DNA of 64,000 nt from RHKX01 sp046330415 (GCA_046330415.1 JAXLSW010000017.1:62001-126000); one strand, 5' to 3'; shown: positions 1 through 8,695, numbered from the stretch's first letter. Numbers and translations: made by a program. Notes: generated by a model not told the origin, from the sequence alone.

Positions 1-17
1 CTAGCCGCGGCGGCCGC

Positions 18-917
18 TCAGCCGGCCGGCTCGAAGACCACCGCGATCCCCCAGGGGTCGCGGAGCTGAACGCCACCGCCGCCGAGGTTCTCGACCGGGA
101 CCTCGGCGGCCTCGGCGCGCTCGCGCAGGGCCTCGATGTCGGCGGCGGGGATGCGCACGGTCCAGTGGTCGAGGCCGACGGCGTCGGCGGGGGCCGGTGG
201 AACGCCCTCGCCACGCCAGGTGTTGAAGCCGAGGTGATGGTGGTAGCCGCCGGCGGAGACGAAGGCGGCGCCCTCGAAGAGCGTCTGCACCTCGAAGCCG
301 AGCAGGTCTCGGTAGAAGGCGAGGCCCTCTTCGACGTCACCGACGTGCAGGTGGAGGTGGCCGACGACGGTGTCGCGGTCGGCGTGCGGCGAGCTCTCCT
401 CGTGGGCGACCGCGTCGAGCAGGGCGGTCAGGTCGAGGGGGCGAGGGCCGATGGCCTTCGGATCACGTAGATCACCCCAGTTCTCGCGAGGCTGGTCGGC
501 GGCGAGCTCGATGCCGTTGCCGTCGGGATCGGGCAGGTAGATCGCCCAGGAGATCCCGTGGTTGGAGGCACCCTGGATCGGGGTGCGCGTCTCGGCGAGC
601 CGCCGGGCGGCGCGGGCGAGGTCGTTGTAGGTGGGGAAGAGGAGGGCGAAGTGGTAGAGGCCCGCGTGACGGGAGGCGCGCGTGGCGTCGGTGCGCTCGT
701 GGAGAACGAGGACGTCGTCGGTCCCGGCGCCGGTGTTCAGGTGAGCCGTCCCCTCGTCGCGAGAGGTGAGCTGCAGCCCGATCGCGGTCTCGTAGAAGCC
801 GATCGACCGCTCGAGGTCGGTGACCACGATGTGGACGGGTCCGAGCGACAGGGTCTCGGAGAGGACTGGTGCGGCGCTGGTATCGCTCGCGGTGCTCTGG
901 GTGCTCTGGATGCTCAT
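18..917 (-). CDS. Two-domain VOC (glyoxalase/extradiol dioxygenase) protein, CatE-like
   Basis: The 299-residue product holds two vicinal-oxygen-chelate modules, at about residues 20-135 and 155-297. Likely metal ligands are His29 in GPVHIVVTDL, the His of GLYHFAL and the Glu of GNGIELAAD in module one, and the matching positions in HLHLHVGD, GLDHWTVR and VVFEPAG in module two. The layout resembles Bacillus CatE, a catechol 2,3-dioxygenase that clears catechols and quinones. The substrate here is inference. ATG 917 was chosen because a near-consensus -10 box (TACTAT) ends 6 nt before it, which predicts a leaderless mRNA, and no in-frame start precedes it. The gene diverges from the cupin gene, and its promoter spacer holds a palindrome typical of a MarR/HxlR-type repressor. 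No such regulator adjoins it, although one could lie left of the window. Confidence 0.85.
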   Translation of the reverse strand: MSIQSTQSTASDTSAAPVLSETLSLGPVHIVVTDLERSIGFYETAIGLQLTSRDEGTAHLNTGAGTDDVLVLHERTDATRASRHAGLYHFALLFPTYNDLARAARRLAETRTPIQGASNHGISWAIYLPDPDGNGIELAADQPRENWGDLRDPKAIGPRPLDLTALLDAVAHEESSPHADRDTVVGHLHLHVGDVEEGLAFYRDLLGFEVQTLFEGAAFVSAGGYHHHLGFNTWRGEGVPPAPADAVGLDHWTVRIPAADIEALRERAEAAEVPVENLGGGGVQLRDPWGIAVVFEPAG

Positions 918-923
918 GCGGGC

Positions 924-952
924 ATAGTAGTTGACTGCGCAACTAATTTCAA
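924..952 (-). promoter_or_regulatory. Promoter with embedded operator for the CatE-like gene
   Basis: Read on the minus strand there is a -35 TTGAAA (947-952), a 17-nt spacer and a -10 TACTAT (924-929), the best sigma-70-like promoter in the window. A perfect 6-bp inverted repeat (TAGTTG/CAACTA, 6-nt centre, 928-945) fills the spacer and overlaps the -10, so a bound dimer would block polymerase. The site is AT-richer than its surroundings. Confidence 0.7.
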
Positions 953-959
953 GTGGGGC

Positions 960-979
960 CCAAACTGGCCCAAACTGGC
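960..979 (+). repeat. Tandem 10-bp direct repeat in a divergent promoter region
   Basis: CCAAACTGGC occurs twice head to tail (960-969 and 970-979). It lies between the CatE-like promoter and the cupin -10 box (TAGGGT, 1001-1006). The one-helix-turn period puts both copies on the same DNA face, as for activator half-sites. Function is unproven. Confidence 0.45.
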
Positions 980-1016
980 ATTTCTGGGCGTGGGTGGCGC
1001 TAGGGTCCGGGACCGC

Positions 1017-1538
1017 ATGAGCCTCGACCGCAACCGACGCCTCCGTTCCCGTCGCCCGATCCTGATCGCCGCCCTCGCCCTCGCGCTGCTCGCAGTCGGC
1101 GCCGCCGCCGGCTGGGCGCTTCAGGAACGGCAGGCGAGCACTGTCGTCCGCGAGCCCCTCGCGCAGTCGAGCAAGGTCCGGGAGGCGAAGGGGCAGACCC
1201 TCGGCCTGACCCGGGTGACCCTGAAGCCGGGCGCGCAGATCGCGCCGCACCACCATCCCGGCACCCAGGTCTCCTACATCGACGAGGGCACGCTCACCTA
1301 CACGGTCCTGAGCGGTTCGGTGACGATCCGCAAGGGCCCCTCCGACGACCACCCCAAGACCGTCCGCAAGGTCGAGGCGGGGGAGACCGCCCGGATCAAG
1401 GCGGGCCAGTGGATCGTCGAGCAGCCCAACGAGCACCACCAGGCGCGCAACGCCGGCGACGGTCCCGTCGTCATCTACCTCTCGACGCTCTTCCCCAAGG
1501 GCGCACCCCCTTCGATCCCCGACGACCCCGACGAGTAG
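1017..1538 (+). CDS. Membrane-anchored cupin-domain protein
   Basis: A 173-residue protein with one N-terminal membrane segment (about residues 13-33) after an Arg-rich start, then a single cupin domain outside the membrane. The first cupin motif is visible in APHHHPGTQVSYIDEGTLTY, which gives three His and a Glu as possible metal ligands. The second motif is PNEHHQARNAG. Start ATG 1017 lies 10 nt after a TAGGGT -10 box (1001-1006), so the mRNA is leaderless or nearly so. The stop is 19 nt before the Tat amine oxidase gene, suggesting an operon in which both products work on the outer face. Cupins of this size are too diverse to name a substrate. Confidence 0.8.
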   Translation: MSLDRNRRLRSRRPILIAALALALLAVGAAAGWALQERQASTVVREPLAQSSKVREAKGQTLGLTRVTLKPGAQIAPHHHPGTQVSYIDEGTLTYTVLSGSVTIRKGPSDDHPKTVRKVEAGETARIKAGQWIVEQPNEHHQARNAGDGPVVIYLSTLFPKGAPPSIPDDPDE

Positions 1539-1557
1539 GAACCCGGAGCCCAGCCCG

Positions 1558-3087
1558 ATGTCAGGCCTGACCCGGCGCGAGCTGATCGGCCGTGGGGCGG
1601 CGCTCGGGGCGGGCGGGATGCTCGCCCCCTCGCTGCTGCTCGGCTGCGGCGACGACGGCGGCTCGGACCAGAGCGTCGCGGGCACCGGGAGCACCGGGAG
1701 CACCGGAGGTGGCGACGGCCCGCGCGTCGCGATCGTCGGCGCCGGGCTCGCGGGCCTGGCCTGCGCCGAGCGGCTCGTGCAGGCCGGCGTCGAGCCGGTG
1801 GTCTTCGAGGCGAACCCCGACCGCATCGGCGGCCGCTGCTGGAGCTCCCGCGGGTGGGCCGACGAACAGGTCGCCGAGCACGGGGGCGAGTTCATCGACT
1901 CACGCCACGCCCGGATCATGGCTCTGGCCGACCGCCTCGGCCTCACCCTCGACGACCTCTACGCGAAGCCTCTGCGCGGCGCCTCGCGGATCTGGATCAA
2001 CGGACGCCGCCGCAGCTTCTCCAGCCTGCGACCGGGCCAGGCCGAGGTCGTCGCCGCGTTGCGCCGCGACTCGCGTCGCGTCGGGAGCTACGCGGCCGCG
2101 AACCCGACGCCGGCGGCCAAGGCGATGGACGAGACGACCGTGGCCGAATGGCTCGACGAGAACGTCGAGGGTGGCTCGGGGTCGGTGATCGGCCAGGTCG
2201 TCTGGTCGCAGATGGCGAGCGAGTTCGGGCTCGACGCGACCGAGCTGAGCGCGCTCAACCTCCTCTACGAGTACATCGAGGCGCCCTCGACCGCCGACGA
2301 GCGCTTCCACGTCCGCGGCGGCAACGACCAGCTCGTCGACGGTCTCGCCGGGATGCTCCCCGATGGGACGGTCCGGATGGACTCCCCTCTGGAGAGCGTC
2401 GTGGCGAAGGGCGATGCCGGATATGCCGTCGGCATCGGCGGGGCGGGCGAGGAGACCTACGACCGCGTCGTCTTGGCGTTGCCGTTCACGCGGCTGCGGC
2501 AGGTCGATCTCGAACGCTCCGGGTTGAGCGCGAAGAAGCGCGCATGCATCGACGAGCTCGGGATGGGGACGAACGCGAAGGTGATCGTCCAGACCGAGCG
2601 GCGCCCGATCGACTACGGCGGCTGGAACGGCTACATGACCTCCGACGACCCGTTCTTCCAGAGCTGGGAGAGCTCGCTCGGCCAGCCCGGCAGGGCGGGG
2701 CTGATGACCTGCTACCTGGGCGGGGTCAGCGGCGGGGCCGACCTCGCCGCGAGTGAGCCGCATGCGGTCGCCTCGGCCGAGCTGGCCTCCTCGACCCTCG
2801 CCGACTTCGAGCGCGCCGGCCTGCAGCCCATCGCCTCCGAGCAGCTGGGCGACGCCTGGTGCGACCACTGGAGCGTCGACCCCTTCACGCTCGGCTCCTA
2901 CGCCGCGTTCCTGCCGGGTCAGTACACCCGCTACTACGGCTTCGCGGGGATCCCGGAGGGCGGCATCCACTTCGCTGGTGAGCACACCGAGACGACCTTC
3001 CAGGGCTACCTCGAGGGCGCTGTGCGATCGGGCGAGCGCGCCGCCGCCGAGGTGGCGAAGGCGGTGGGAGCGCGGCTCCCCTCCTAG
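1558..3087 (+). CDS. Tat-exported flavin amine oxidase lipoprotein
   Basis: This 509-residue FAD-dependent amine oxidase would oxidise an amine to an imine outside the membrane. The N-terminus has a twin-arginine motif (TRRELIG), a hydrophobic stretch and a lipobox with Cys30 (LLLGC), so the protein is probably exported folded with FAD and then lipidated. The FAD fingerprint is VAIVGAGLAGLACAERL (about residues 58-74), followed by GGRCWS. The C-terminal FAD motif is GGIHFAGEHTETTFQGYLEG. Substrate preference cannot be read. It follows the cupin gene closely and converges on the next gene with only 3 nt between them. Confidence 0.88.
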   Translation: MSGLTRRELIGRGAALGAGGMLAPSLLLGCGDDGGSDQSVAGTGSTGSTGGGDGPRVAIVGAGLAGLACAERLVQAGVEPVVFEANPDRIGGRCWSSRGWADEQVAEHGGEFIDSRHARIMALADRLGLTLDDLYAKPLRGASRIWINGRRRSFSSLRPGQAEVVAALRRDSRRVGSYAAANPTPAAKAMDETTVAEWLDENVEGGSGSVIGQVVWSQMASEFGLDATELSALNLLYEYIEAPSTADERFHVRGGNDQLVDGLAGMLPDGTVRMDSPLESVVAKGDAGYAVGIGGAGEETYDRVVLALPFTRLRQVDLERSGLSAKKRACIDELGMGTNAKVIVQTERRPIDYGGWNGYMTSDDPFFQSWESSLGQPGRAGLMTCYLGGVSGGADLAASEPHAVASAELASSTLADFERAGLQPIASEQLGDAWCDHWSVDPFTLGSYAAFLPGQYTRYYGFAGIPEGGIHFAGEHTETTFQGYLEGAVRSGERAAAEVAKAVGARLPS

Positions 3088-3090
3088 GTC

Positions 3091-3639
3091 CTAGAGGTCC
3101 GTGTCGGTGAGGATGACCTGGGTGACGCGGGCATCTGGCCCGTGCGAAGCGAAGAAGGTCATCCGGGAGTCGCCCTCGGTGACGATGAAGCCGCGGCCCT
3201 TCTGCTTGCCGTCGGGGTAGGCCTTCTCGACCTTCGACAGCTTCGAGCCGAGGCCGAGTCCGTCGGCGGTGCGGAACTTCATCAGCGGGCCCTTGAACCT
3301 GAACCCGTGCTTCTTGAGCGGCGCCATGATCCCGACCGCCTTGACCTGGTCCCCGAGCGTGAGGAGGTCGGCGCTTCCCTTCCTGGCCGAGCCGTACCTG
3401 CAGGAGCGGGTGGTGCTGCCGCCGGCGGAGCCCGATTCGCACTCGCCCGTGTTGCCCCAGGCAGCTTCGGCGTCCGCCGTGGCCTGGCCGATGCTCACCC
3501 CGCCGAGGGAGGTCGGTGGCACGATCGTCGGATCGTCCGGCTTCGGCAGCGGCGCGCTGTCGTCGGACTTACCGGCGAACGAGGTGGACGCTACGGCGAG
3601 AGCCGCCAGCGCCGTTATCAGAGCGATCCTGCGTCCCAT
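3091..3639 (-). CDS. Secreted protein of unknown function
   Basis: A 182-residue protein with a Sec signal peptide (MGRRIALITALAALAVASTSFA) and a mature part with two Cys in the first half, which may form a disulfide. Two stretches look alike, GGVSIGQATADAEAAWG and GLGLGSKLSKVEKAYPDG, suggesting two small repeated lobes of the kind seen in BamE/SmpA-like folds. That is only a resemblance. A -10-like TACCCT lies upstream and an AGGAG-type ribosome site precedes ATG 3639, so this mRNA has a leader. I do not recognise the family. Confidence 0.7.
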   Translation of the reverse strand: MGRRIALITALAALAVASTSFAGKSDDSAPLPKPDDPTIVPPTSLGGVSIGQATADAEAAWGNTGECESGSAGGSTTRSCRYGSARKGSADLLTLGDQVKAVGIMAPLKKHGFRFKGPLMKFRTADGLGLGSKLSKVEKAYPDGKQKGRGFIVTEGDSRMTFFASHGPDARVTQVILTDTDL

Positions 3640-3707
3640 GAGCTTCTACTCCTGCCTTCCTGGGGTTCCAGTGCCAGGAGGGTAGCTGGCGCGGTGGCCG
3701 GGGCGCG

Positions 3708-4844
3708 TCAGTCGAAGATGACCGCCTGCCGCACGGCCTCGCCGCTCGCGAGCCGGTCGAAGCCCTCGTTGATCTCGTCGAGTGAGAGGCGGTGGGTGAG
3801 CAGCCGCTCGACCGGGAGCCTCCCCTCGCGGTGCAGCTCGATGAACTTCGGGAGGTCCCGCGCCGGGACGCTCGAGCCGAGGTAGGAGCCGCGCAGCGTC
3901 CGCTCCTCGGCGACCAGGCTCACGGCCGGGATCTCCAGCATCTGGCTGGGGTCGGGGAGCCCGACGGTGGTCGTGGAGCCTCCGCGCCGCGTCGCCGCGT
4001 AGGCGTCGTGCAGCACCCGGGCGCTGCCGACGGTCTCGATCGCGTGGTCGGCGCCGCCCTCGGTGATGTCGCGGATCTGGGCGACCGCTTCGGGACCGGC
4101 GGCGACGGCGTGTGAGGCGCCGAGCTCGCGGGCGAGGTCGAGCTTCTCGGGGACGACGTCGACGGCGATCAGCGTCCCGGCGTCCCGCAGGACGGCGCCG
4201 AGCAGCGCCGAGAGCCCGACCCCGCCGAGGCCGAAGACGACGACGCTCTGCCCCGGCTCGACGCGGGCCGCGTTGACGGCGGCGCCGACACCGGTGAGGA
4301 CCGCGCAGCCGAACAGCGCCGCGAGCTCGAAGGGGAGCTCGGGGTCGACCTTCACCGCGGAGTGCTCGGAGACGACGATGTGGTCGCTGAAGGCGGAGAC
4401 GCCGAGGTGGTGGTTGAGCGTGTCGTCGCCATCACCGCCCTCGAGGTGGAGGCGCCGCTCGCCGCTCAGCAGGGTTCCGGCGTGGTTCGCCGCCGCCCCC
4501 GGCTCACACAGCGCCGCGCGACCGGCACGGCAGGGCTCGCACTCGCCGCAGGCGGGAACGAACGCGAGCACGACGTGATCCCCCGGGTTGAAGCTCGAGG
4601 GGCGGGGTCCGACCTCGACGACCTCACCGGCCGCCTCGTGTCCCAGGGCCATCGGCATCACCCGTGGGCGCGATCCGTTGATGACCGAGAGATCTGAGTG
4701 GCAGAGGCCCGCGGCGCGCACCCTGACGAGCAGCTCGCCGGGCCCGGGTGGGTCGAGCTCGACCTCCTCGACGCTGAGCGGGCGCGACTCGGCGTAGGGG
4801 CGCTCGGCCCCCATCTCGCGGAGAACGGCGGTGCGGATCCTCAC
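3708..4844 (-). CDS. Zinc-dependent medium-chain alcohol dehydrogenase
   Basis: A 378-residue MDR-family dehydrogenase that oxidises an alcohol (or reduces an aldehyde) with NAD(P). Catalytic zinc ligands are visible in GLCHSD and GHEAAGE. The four-Cys structural zinc lobe is CGECEPCRAGRAALC. The nucleotide fold carries GLGGVGLSALLG. The GTG start at 4844 overlaps the stop of the upstream thioesterase gene by 4 nt (GTGA), so the two are translationally coupled. An alcohol dehydrogenase coupled to an acyl-CoA thioesterase suggests acyl-chain or alcohol metabolism. The exact substrate is unknown. Confidence 0.9.
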   Translation of the reverse strand: MRIRTAVLREMGAERPYAESRPLSVEEVELDPPGPGELLVRVRAAGLCHSDLSVINGSRPRVMPMALGHEAAGEVVEVGPRPSSFNPGDHVVLAFVPACGECEPCRAGRAALCEPGAAANHAGTLLSGERRLHLEGGDGDDTLNHHLGVSAFSDHIVVSEHSAVKVDPELPFELAALFGCAVLTGVGAAVNAARVEPGQSVVVFGLGGVGLSALLGAVLRDAGTLIAVDVVPEKLDLARELGASHAVAAGPEAVAQIRDITEGGADHAIETVGSARVLHDAYAATRRGGSTTTVGLPDPSQMLEIPAVSLVAEERTLRGSYLGSSVPARDLPKFIELHREGRLPVERLLTHRLSLDEINEGFDRLASGEAVRQAVIFD

Positions 4845-5299
4845 GCCGTCACCAGCCGCTCGAGGCTCGCCCGCAGCCGCTCCGGCATCACCGCCGGGCG
4901 GCGGGAGGTGGCATCGACGAAGACGTGGACGAACCAGCCGCTGGCGGCGGGCTCCTCCTCGCCGGGCTTGAAGAGGCCGATCTCGTAGCGGACGCTCGAA
5001 TTGCCCAGCTTGCCGACCCGCAACCCGGCCTCGACGTCCTCGGGGAAGCTGAACCCGGCGCGGTAGGAGCAGTGGGACTCGACGCAGAGGCCGATCACCT
5101 CACCGGGCTCCCTGCTGTTGATGTCGAGACCACCCTCGGCGATCAGCCAGCGGTTGATCACCGTGTCGAAGAAGGCGTAGTACTCGACGTTGTTGACGTG
5201 GCCGTAGATGTCGTTGTCGGCCCAGCGCGTCGGGATCGTCAGGAAGTGCGGGTAGGACCCGCGCCCCTGCGATTCCGCGTTCGCGTCGGCGTCGTTCAC
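4841..5299 (-). CDS. Hotdog-fold acyl-CoA thioesterase (4HBT family)
   Basis: A 152-residue single-domain thioesterase expected to hydrolyse acyl- or aroyl-CoA esters. The active-site stretch is RWADNDIYGHVNNVEYY (about residues 25-41), where the first Asp is the usual catalytic acid of the 4-hydroxybenzoyl-CoA type. The start is GTG 5299: a -10 box TAGGTT (5307-5312 on this strand) ends 7 nt before it, giving a leaderless mRNA. It is first in an operon with the alcohol dehydrogenase (4-nt overlap). A YbgC-like or general acyl-CoA thioesterase role is equally possible. Confidence 0.88.
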   Translation of the reverse strand: MNDADANAESQGRGSYPHFLTIPTRWADNDIYGHVNNVEYYAFFDTVINRWLIAEGGLDINSREPGEVIGLCVESHCSYRAGFSFPEDVEAGLRVGKLGNSSVRYEIGLFKPGEEEPAASGWFVHVFVDATSRRPAVMPERLRASLERLVTA

Positions 5300-5346
5300 G
5301 CGCCGGAACCTAGCGGCTCGCGCCGCGCCGCCCGGGCGACGTGCCC

Positions 5347-5775
5347 TCAGTCGGAGAGCTTCGCCTCCAGCGCGATCTCACCGACGCCGGCCAGCGCCTT
5401 CGAGATCGGGCAGTTCGCCTTCGCCGTCTCGGCGTGCTCGACGAACTCCGCCTCGTCGATGCCGGGGACGGTGCCGACCGTCGAGAGCTCGATCTTGTGG
5501 ATCGTGAAGCCCTCGCCGTCGCGCTTGAGGTAGACCTTCGCGTCGGTCTCCACGCTCTCGGGCTCGTGCCCGGCGTTGCCGAGGATCAGCGTCAGCGCCA
5601 TCGAGAAGCAGGCTGCGTGCGACGCGGCCATCAGCTCCTCGGGGTTGGTGCCGCCGCCGTCGCCGAAGCGTCCCGCGGCTGTGTAGTCGGCGTCGACCGC
5701 GCCGCTTCCCGTCTCGATGTGGCCCTTGCCGTCGGCGACGGTGCCCTCCCACTTGACGTGGCTCGTGCTCGCCAT
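5347..5775 (-). CDS. OsmC-family peroxide reductase
   Basis: A 142-residue OsmC/Ohr-family protein that would reduce organic or hydrogen peroxides with a pair of reactive cysteines. They are visible in ASHAACFSMAL (about residue 57) and KANCPISKAL (about residue 122). The Glu-Glu stretch NPEELMAASH before the first Cys is typical of OsmC. Unlike many neighbours, it has a strong ribosome site (AGGAGGGG) six bases before ATG 5775, so its mRNA has a leader. It lies downstream of the thioesterase/dehydrogenase pair on the same strand but is probably transcribed alone. Confidence 0.9.
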   Translation of the reverse strand: MASTSHVKWEGTVADGKGHIETGSGAVDADYTAAGRFGDGGGTNPEELMAASHAACFSMALTLILGNAGHEPESVETDAKVYLKRDGEGFTIHKIELSTVGTVPGIDEAEFVEHAETAKANCPISKALAGVGEIALEAKLSD

Positions 5776-5875
5776 TGTCAGCCCCTCCTTCTCGCTTTGG
5801 TTTCCATGTGGAGGTGACAGCCTCTCAGGTCACCGGTGTCGGCCTCATGCCCCGCCCGGTTGGGGGTCGGCGGCT

Positions 5876-6814
5876 TCAGCGCGTCGAGCTGAAGGCGAAG
5901 TTGATCTGGAGGACGGCGGCGTCGGTGGTGACGGTGTCGGCAGCGTCACCACCGTTTCGTGTCAGCGACCACCGGATCAGGTCTCCCGCCGCGATGCTCG
6001 GGGACCCCGGCCCGAAGCTGAAACTCGAGACCGTGTTCGCTGTTGCAACGGTCCTCGTCGTCGTCAGGGTGCTGGCGGAGCTCGAGAGGACGTCGCTGGT
6101 GCCGGGGCTCACCTCGCTGAAGGCGAGGTTCCAGGAGATGCCGCCGGTGACCGGGGCCGAGAAGAAGACCTGGGCGGTGACTGAGGCGCCGGAGGTGGGG
6201 AGGTCGTCGGGCACCCGGGTGCTGAAGACGAGTGACTCGTTGTTGTTCGGGTCATAGAGGATCGCCGGCCAGCTTCCCGACCCGGTCAGGCCGTAGTCGG
6301 GTGTGGTCACGCCGACCAACGGCTCCCCTGCCATCTCCGCCGGGCTGATCGAGATCTCGCTCTTGGAGTTGGTGATCTCGGCGTCACCGATGGTGTTGGG
6401 CCCGACCTGCGCCGCGTCGAGGGAGCCGGTCAGGTCGCCGCCCGCGGCAAGGCCAGACTCCTTCACCTCCGGATCGGGGTAGGACCCCTGCAGGTCGCCG
6501 CCGGCGGGACCGTTCGGTGGCAGTGCCGTCGGCGTCGCGGGCAGGGCCAGCGACCCCTCGTCGATGTCGGCGCCGGTGAGAGAGTCGTCGGTGATGTCGG
6601 TGCCGGTGAGGGAGTTGTCGGCGACAGTCGCGGAGTTGACGGCGCCGGCGCCGATGTCGGATGCCTTCACCTGCCCGGCCTTGATGTCGCCTGAGTTGAC
6701 CGTGTTCCTGCCGGGGAGCGCCGACGCCGTGCCTCCGGCGATCACGAGGAACAGCGCGACATAGCCGACGACGTTTTCGCGTATGTGCGCCCTTGCCCTC
6801 CCAGACGAAGTCAC
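5876..6814 (-). CDS. Secreted surface protein with GDLQGSYPDP-type repeats
   Basis: A 312-residue protein. It has a signal/anchor segment (RENVVGYVALFLVIAGG) and then a run of short degenerate repeats such as SGDIKAGQVKASDIG and NSLTGTDITDDSLTGADI. Next come two GG-D-L-x-G-S motifs (GGDLQGSYPDPEV, GGDLTGSLDAAQV) and a C-terminal beta-rich domain. The repeats recall tail-fibre or collagen-like stalks and occur often in Solirubrobacterales surface proteins. GTG 6814 was chosen because a -10 TACATT (6822-6827) ends 7 nt before it, with a -35 TTGCGT 18 nt further up. That gives a leaderless mRNA. A structural or adhesive role is likely but unproven. Confidence 0.75.
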   Translation of the reverse strand: MTSSGRARAHIRENVVGYVALFLVIAGGTASALPGRNTVNSGDIKAGQVKASDIGAGAVNSATVADNSLTGTDITDDSLTGADIDEGSLALPATPTALPPNGPAGGDLQGSYPDPEVKESGLAAGGDLTGSLDAAQVGPNTIGDAEITNSKSEISISPAEMAGEPLVGVTTPDYGLTGSGSWPAILYDPNNNESLVFSTRVPDDLPTSGASVTAQVFFSAPVTGGISWNLAFSEVSPGTSDVLSSSASTLTTTRTVATANTVSSFSFGPGSPSIAAGDLIRWSLTRNGGDAADTVTTDAAVLQINFAFSSTR

Positions 6815-6928
6815 ATGCACGAATGTAGCTGCACACGACGCCGCGACGCAAGGGGGAAGCTGCCGCATGGTGGAGCCGCGGACACGAGAGGCGCCACCGG
6901 CAGCCGGGGTCGCTGTCATCCTCGGTGC

Positions 6929-8416
6929 ATGGCGACAGGAGACCAGCCGCTGGAGGGATTCGGGAGCGCCCAAGCGCCCCTGGAGCTGCCGGGGGAGGCG
7001 ACGGCTCCCGCCCTGGGGCCGCCACCCGTCGCAGCTGGGCCTGAAGCTACCGCCGAGCCCGACGACGGCCTCGCCGGACCGTTCGCCGTCGGCCGCTACG
7101 CCCGCGAGCTGCGCGGCTTCCTGCGGCGCCGGCCGCGACTGAAGCTGATCGGGGAGATCACGGGCCTGCGCGTGCGCGCCAAGAGCGTCTTCTTCGAGCT
7201 CCGCGACGGCACCGGCGCGGTCAACTGCTCGATGTGGCGCAGCGACTGGGACGAGCTCGACCTCCCCGAGGGTGCCGTTCGCGACGGGGCGGAGGTGGTC
7301 GTCGCCGGTGGCCCCGACTACTACCCGGGAAGCGCGACCGCCTCGCCGAGCTTCAGCTTCCGCTGCACCGACGTCCGCCCGGCCGGCGAGGGCGACCTGC
7401 TCGCACAGCTCGCCGAGCTCCGCCGCCGGCTCGAGGGCGAAGGTCTGTTCGAGCCGCAGCGGCGCCTGCCGCGGCCGGGGCTGCCACGGACGATCGGGAT
7501 CGTCACCGGGCGCGGGTCGGCCGCCGAGGCCGACCTCCTCGCCGGGCTCGAGCGGCGCGGCTGGCGCGGGACCGCCGTGTTCGCCCACCCGCCCGTCCAG
7601 GACCGCCACGCCGCGCCGCAGATCTCCCGCGCGGTCAGCGACCTCGCGGGGATCGCCGCGGTCGAGGTGATCCTGATCGCGCGGGGAGGAGGGAGCCTCG
7701 CCGACCTCTGGGCGTTCTGCGACGAGAACCTCTGCCGGACCGTGGCGCTGCTGCGGGTGCCGGTGATCAGCGCCGTCGGCCACGAGTCGGACCGGACGCT
7801 GCTCGACGACGTGGCCGCCGTCTCCTGCTCGACCCCGACGCATGCGACGGAGGAGGCCGTGCGGATCGACGTCGGCGCGGCCCGCGCGCGAATCCGCGAG
7901 AGCGGCATCAGGCTCTCCCGCCACGGCGCCGCCGCTGCCCCAGAACGCGCCCGCAGGCTCGCCGGCTTCGCGCGCGCCCTCGGCCACCACACCGACGGGC
8001 AGCGCCGCCGCCTGCACCAGATGATCCGAGAGATCCGCGCCTCCGCCCGTCGTGCGATCGAGGATCGAGCCGCCGACTCGTCGCGGCGCGCGCTCGTACT
8101 AGGGCGCAAGCGGGACGCGGCGTTGCACTCCGGGGAGGGCTCGCGCCGGGAGCTCGCCGGGAGGGCCGCTTCGCTGCGGCGTCACCGCGACGCTGCGAGC
8201 GCCGAGCGCAGCGCCGAGCTCGACCGGCTGGCCCAGACGCTTGCAGCGCTGGAGCCCGAGCGGGTGCTCGAGCGGGGGTACGCGATCGTCGAGCCGGCCG
8301 GGGCAGAGGCGGACGGTGCAGACGTGATCACCACCGCCGAGCGCGCGAGGCGCGAGGGCCGGGTGCGCGTCCGCTTCAGCGACGATCATGTCGAGGCGGA
8401 CGTGAGAGACGACTGA
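6929..8416 (+). CDS. xseA: Exodeoxyribonuclease VII large subunit
   Basis: A 495-residue catalytic subunit of exonuclease VII, which degrades single-stranded DNA from both ends in the cytoplasm. It has an N-terminal OB-fold (about residues 50-140, KLIGEITGLRVRAKSVFFEL) and a nuclease domain with TIGIVTGRGSAAEADLL, VILIARGGGSLADLWAF and SAVGHESDRTLLDDVA. A long Arg/Ala helical region precedes the family end motif ERVLERGYAIV. The first 45 residues are low-complexity. ATG 6929 lies 6 nt after a -10-like CATCCT. xseB follows after 15 nt. Confidence 0.95.
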   Translation: MATGDQPLEGFGSAQAPLELPGEATAPALGPPPVAAGPEATAEPDDGLAGPFAVGRYARELRGFLRRRPRLKLIGEITGLRVRAKSVFFELRDGTGAVNCSMWRSDWDELDLPEGAVRDGAEVVVAGGPDYYPGSATASPSFSFRCTDVRPAGEGDLLAQLAELRRRLEGEGLFEPQRRLPRPGLPRTIGIVTGRGSAAEADLLAGLERRGWRGTAVFAHPPVQDRHAAPQISRAVSDLAGIAAVEVILIARGGGSLADLWAFCDENLCRTVALLRVPVISAVGHESDRTLLDDVAAVSCSTPTHATEEAVRIDVGAARARIRESGIRLSRHGAAAAPERARRLAGFARALGHHTDGQRRRLHQMIREIRASARRAIEDRAADSSRRALVLGRKRDAALHSGEGSRRELAGRAASLRRHRDAASAERSAELDRLAQTLAALEPERVLERGYAIVEPAGAEADGADVITTAERARREGRVRVRFSDDHVEADVRDD

Positions 8417-8431
8417 GGCGAGACCGAGGCG

Positions 8432-8695
8432 ATGACCGAGATCGAGACACCCGCACCCGAGAGCTACGAGGCCGCGATCGAGCGGCTCGAGGCGATCATC
8501 CTGCGGCTCGACTCGGGCAAGGCCGAGCTGCGGGAGACACTCGAGCTCTGCCGCGAGGGCAAGGTGATGGTCGAGTACTGCAAGGGCGAGCTCGACGCGG
8601 TGTCGGGTGAGCTGCAGCGCCTCGATCTCGACGATCTCGTCCGCAAGCTGGAGGCGGCTCCGGAGGCTCCCGGGGGCCCGAACAGCCCGAACTGA
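8432..8695 (+). CDS. xseB: Exodeoxyribonuclease VII small subunit
   Basis: An 87-residue partner of XseA that forms the multimeric exonuclease VII. The family core SYEAAIERLEAIILRLDSG and the ELxETLELxxEGKxMVEYC helix are present at about residues 11-50. The Pro/Gly-rich tail is not conserved. It sits directly behind xseA in the usual order and is very likely co-transcribed. Confidence 0.95.
   Translation: MTEIETPAPESYEAAIERLEAIILRLDSGKAELRETLELCREGKVMVEYCKGELDAVSGELQRLDLDDLVRKLEAAPEAPGGPNSPN

Noticed and set aside
5876..6814. Prophage tail-fibre gene
   Set aside because: The GDLQGSYPDP-like motifs resemble tail fibres, but there is a signal/anchor segment and no other phage gene nearby.
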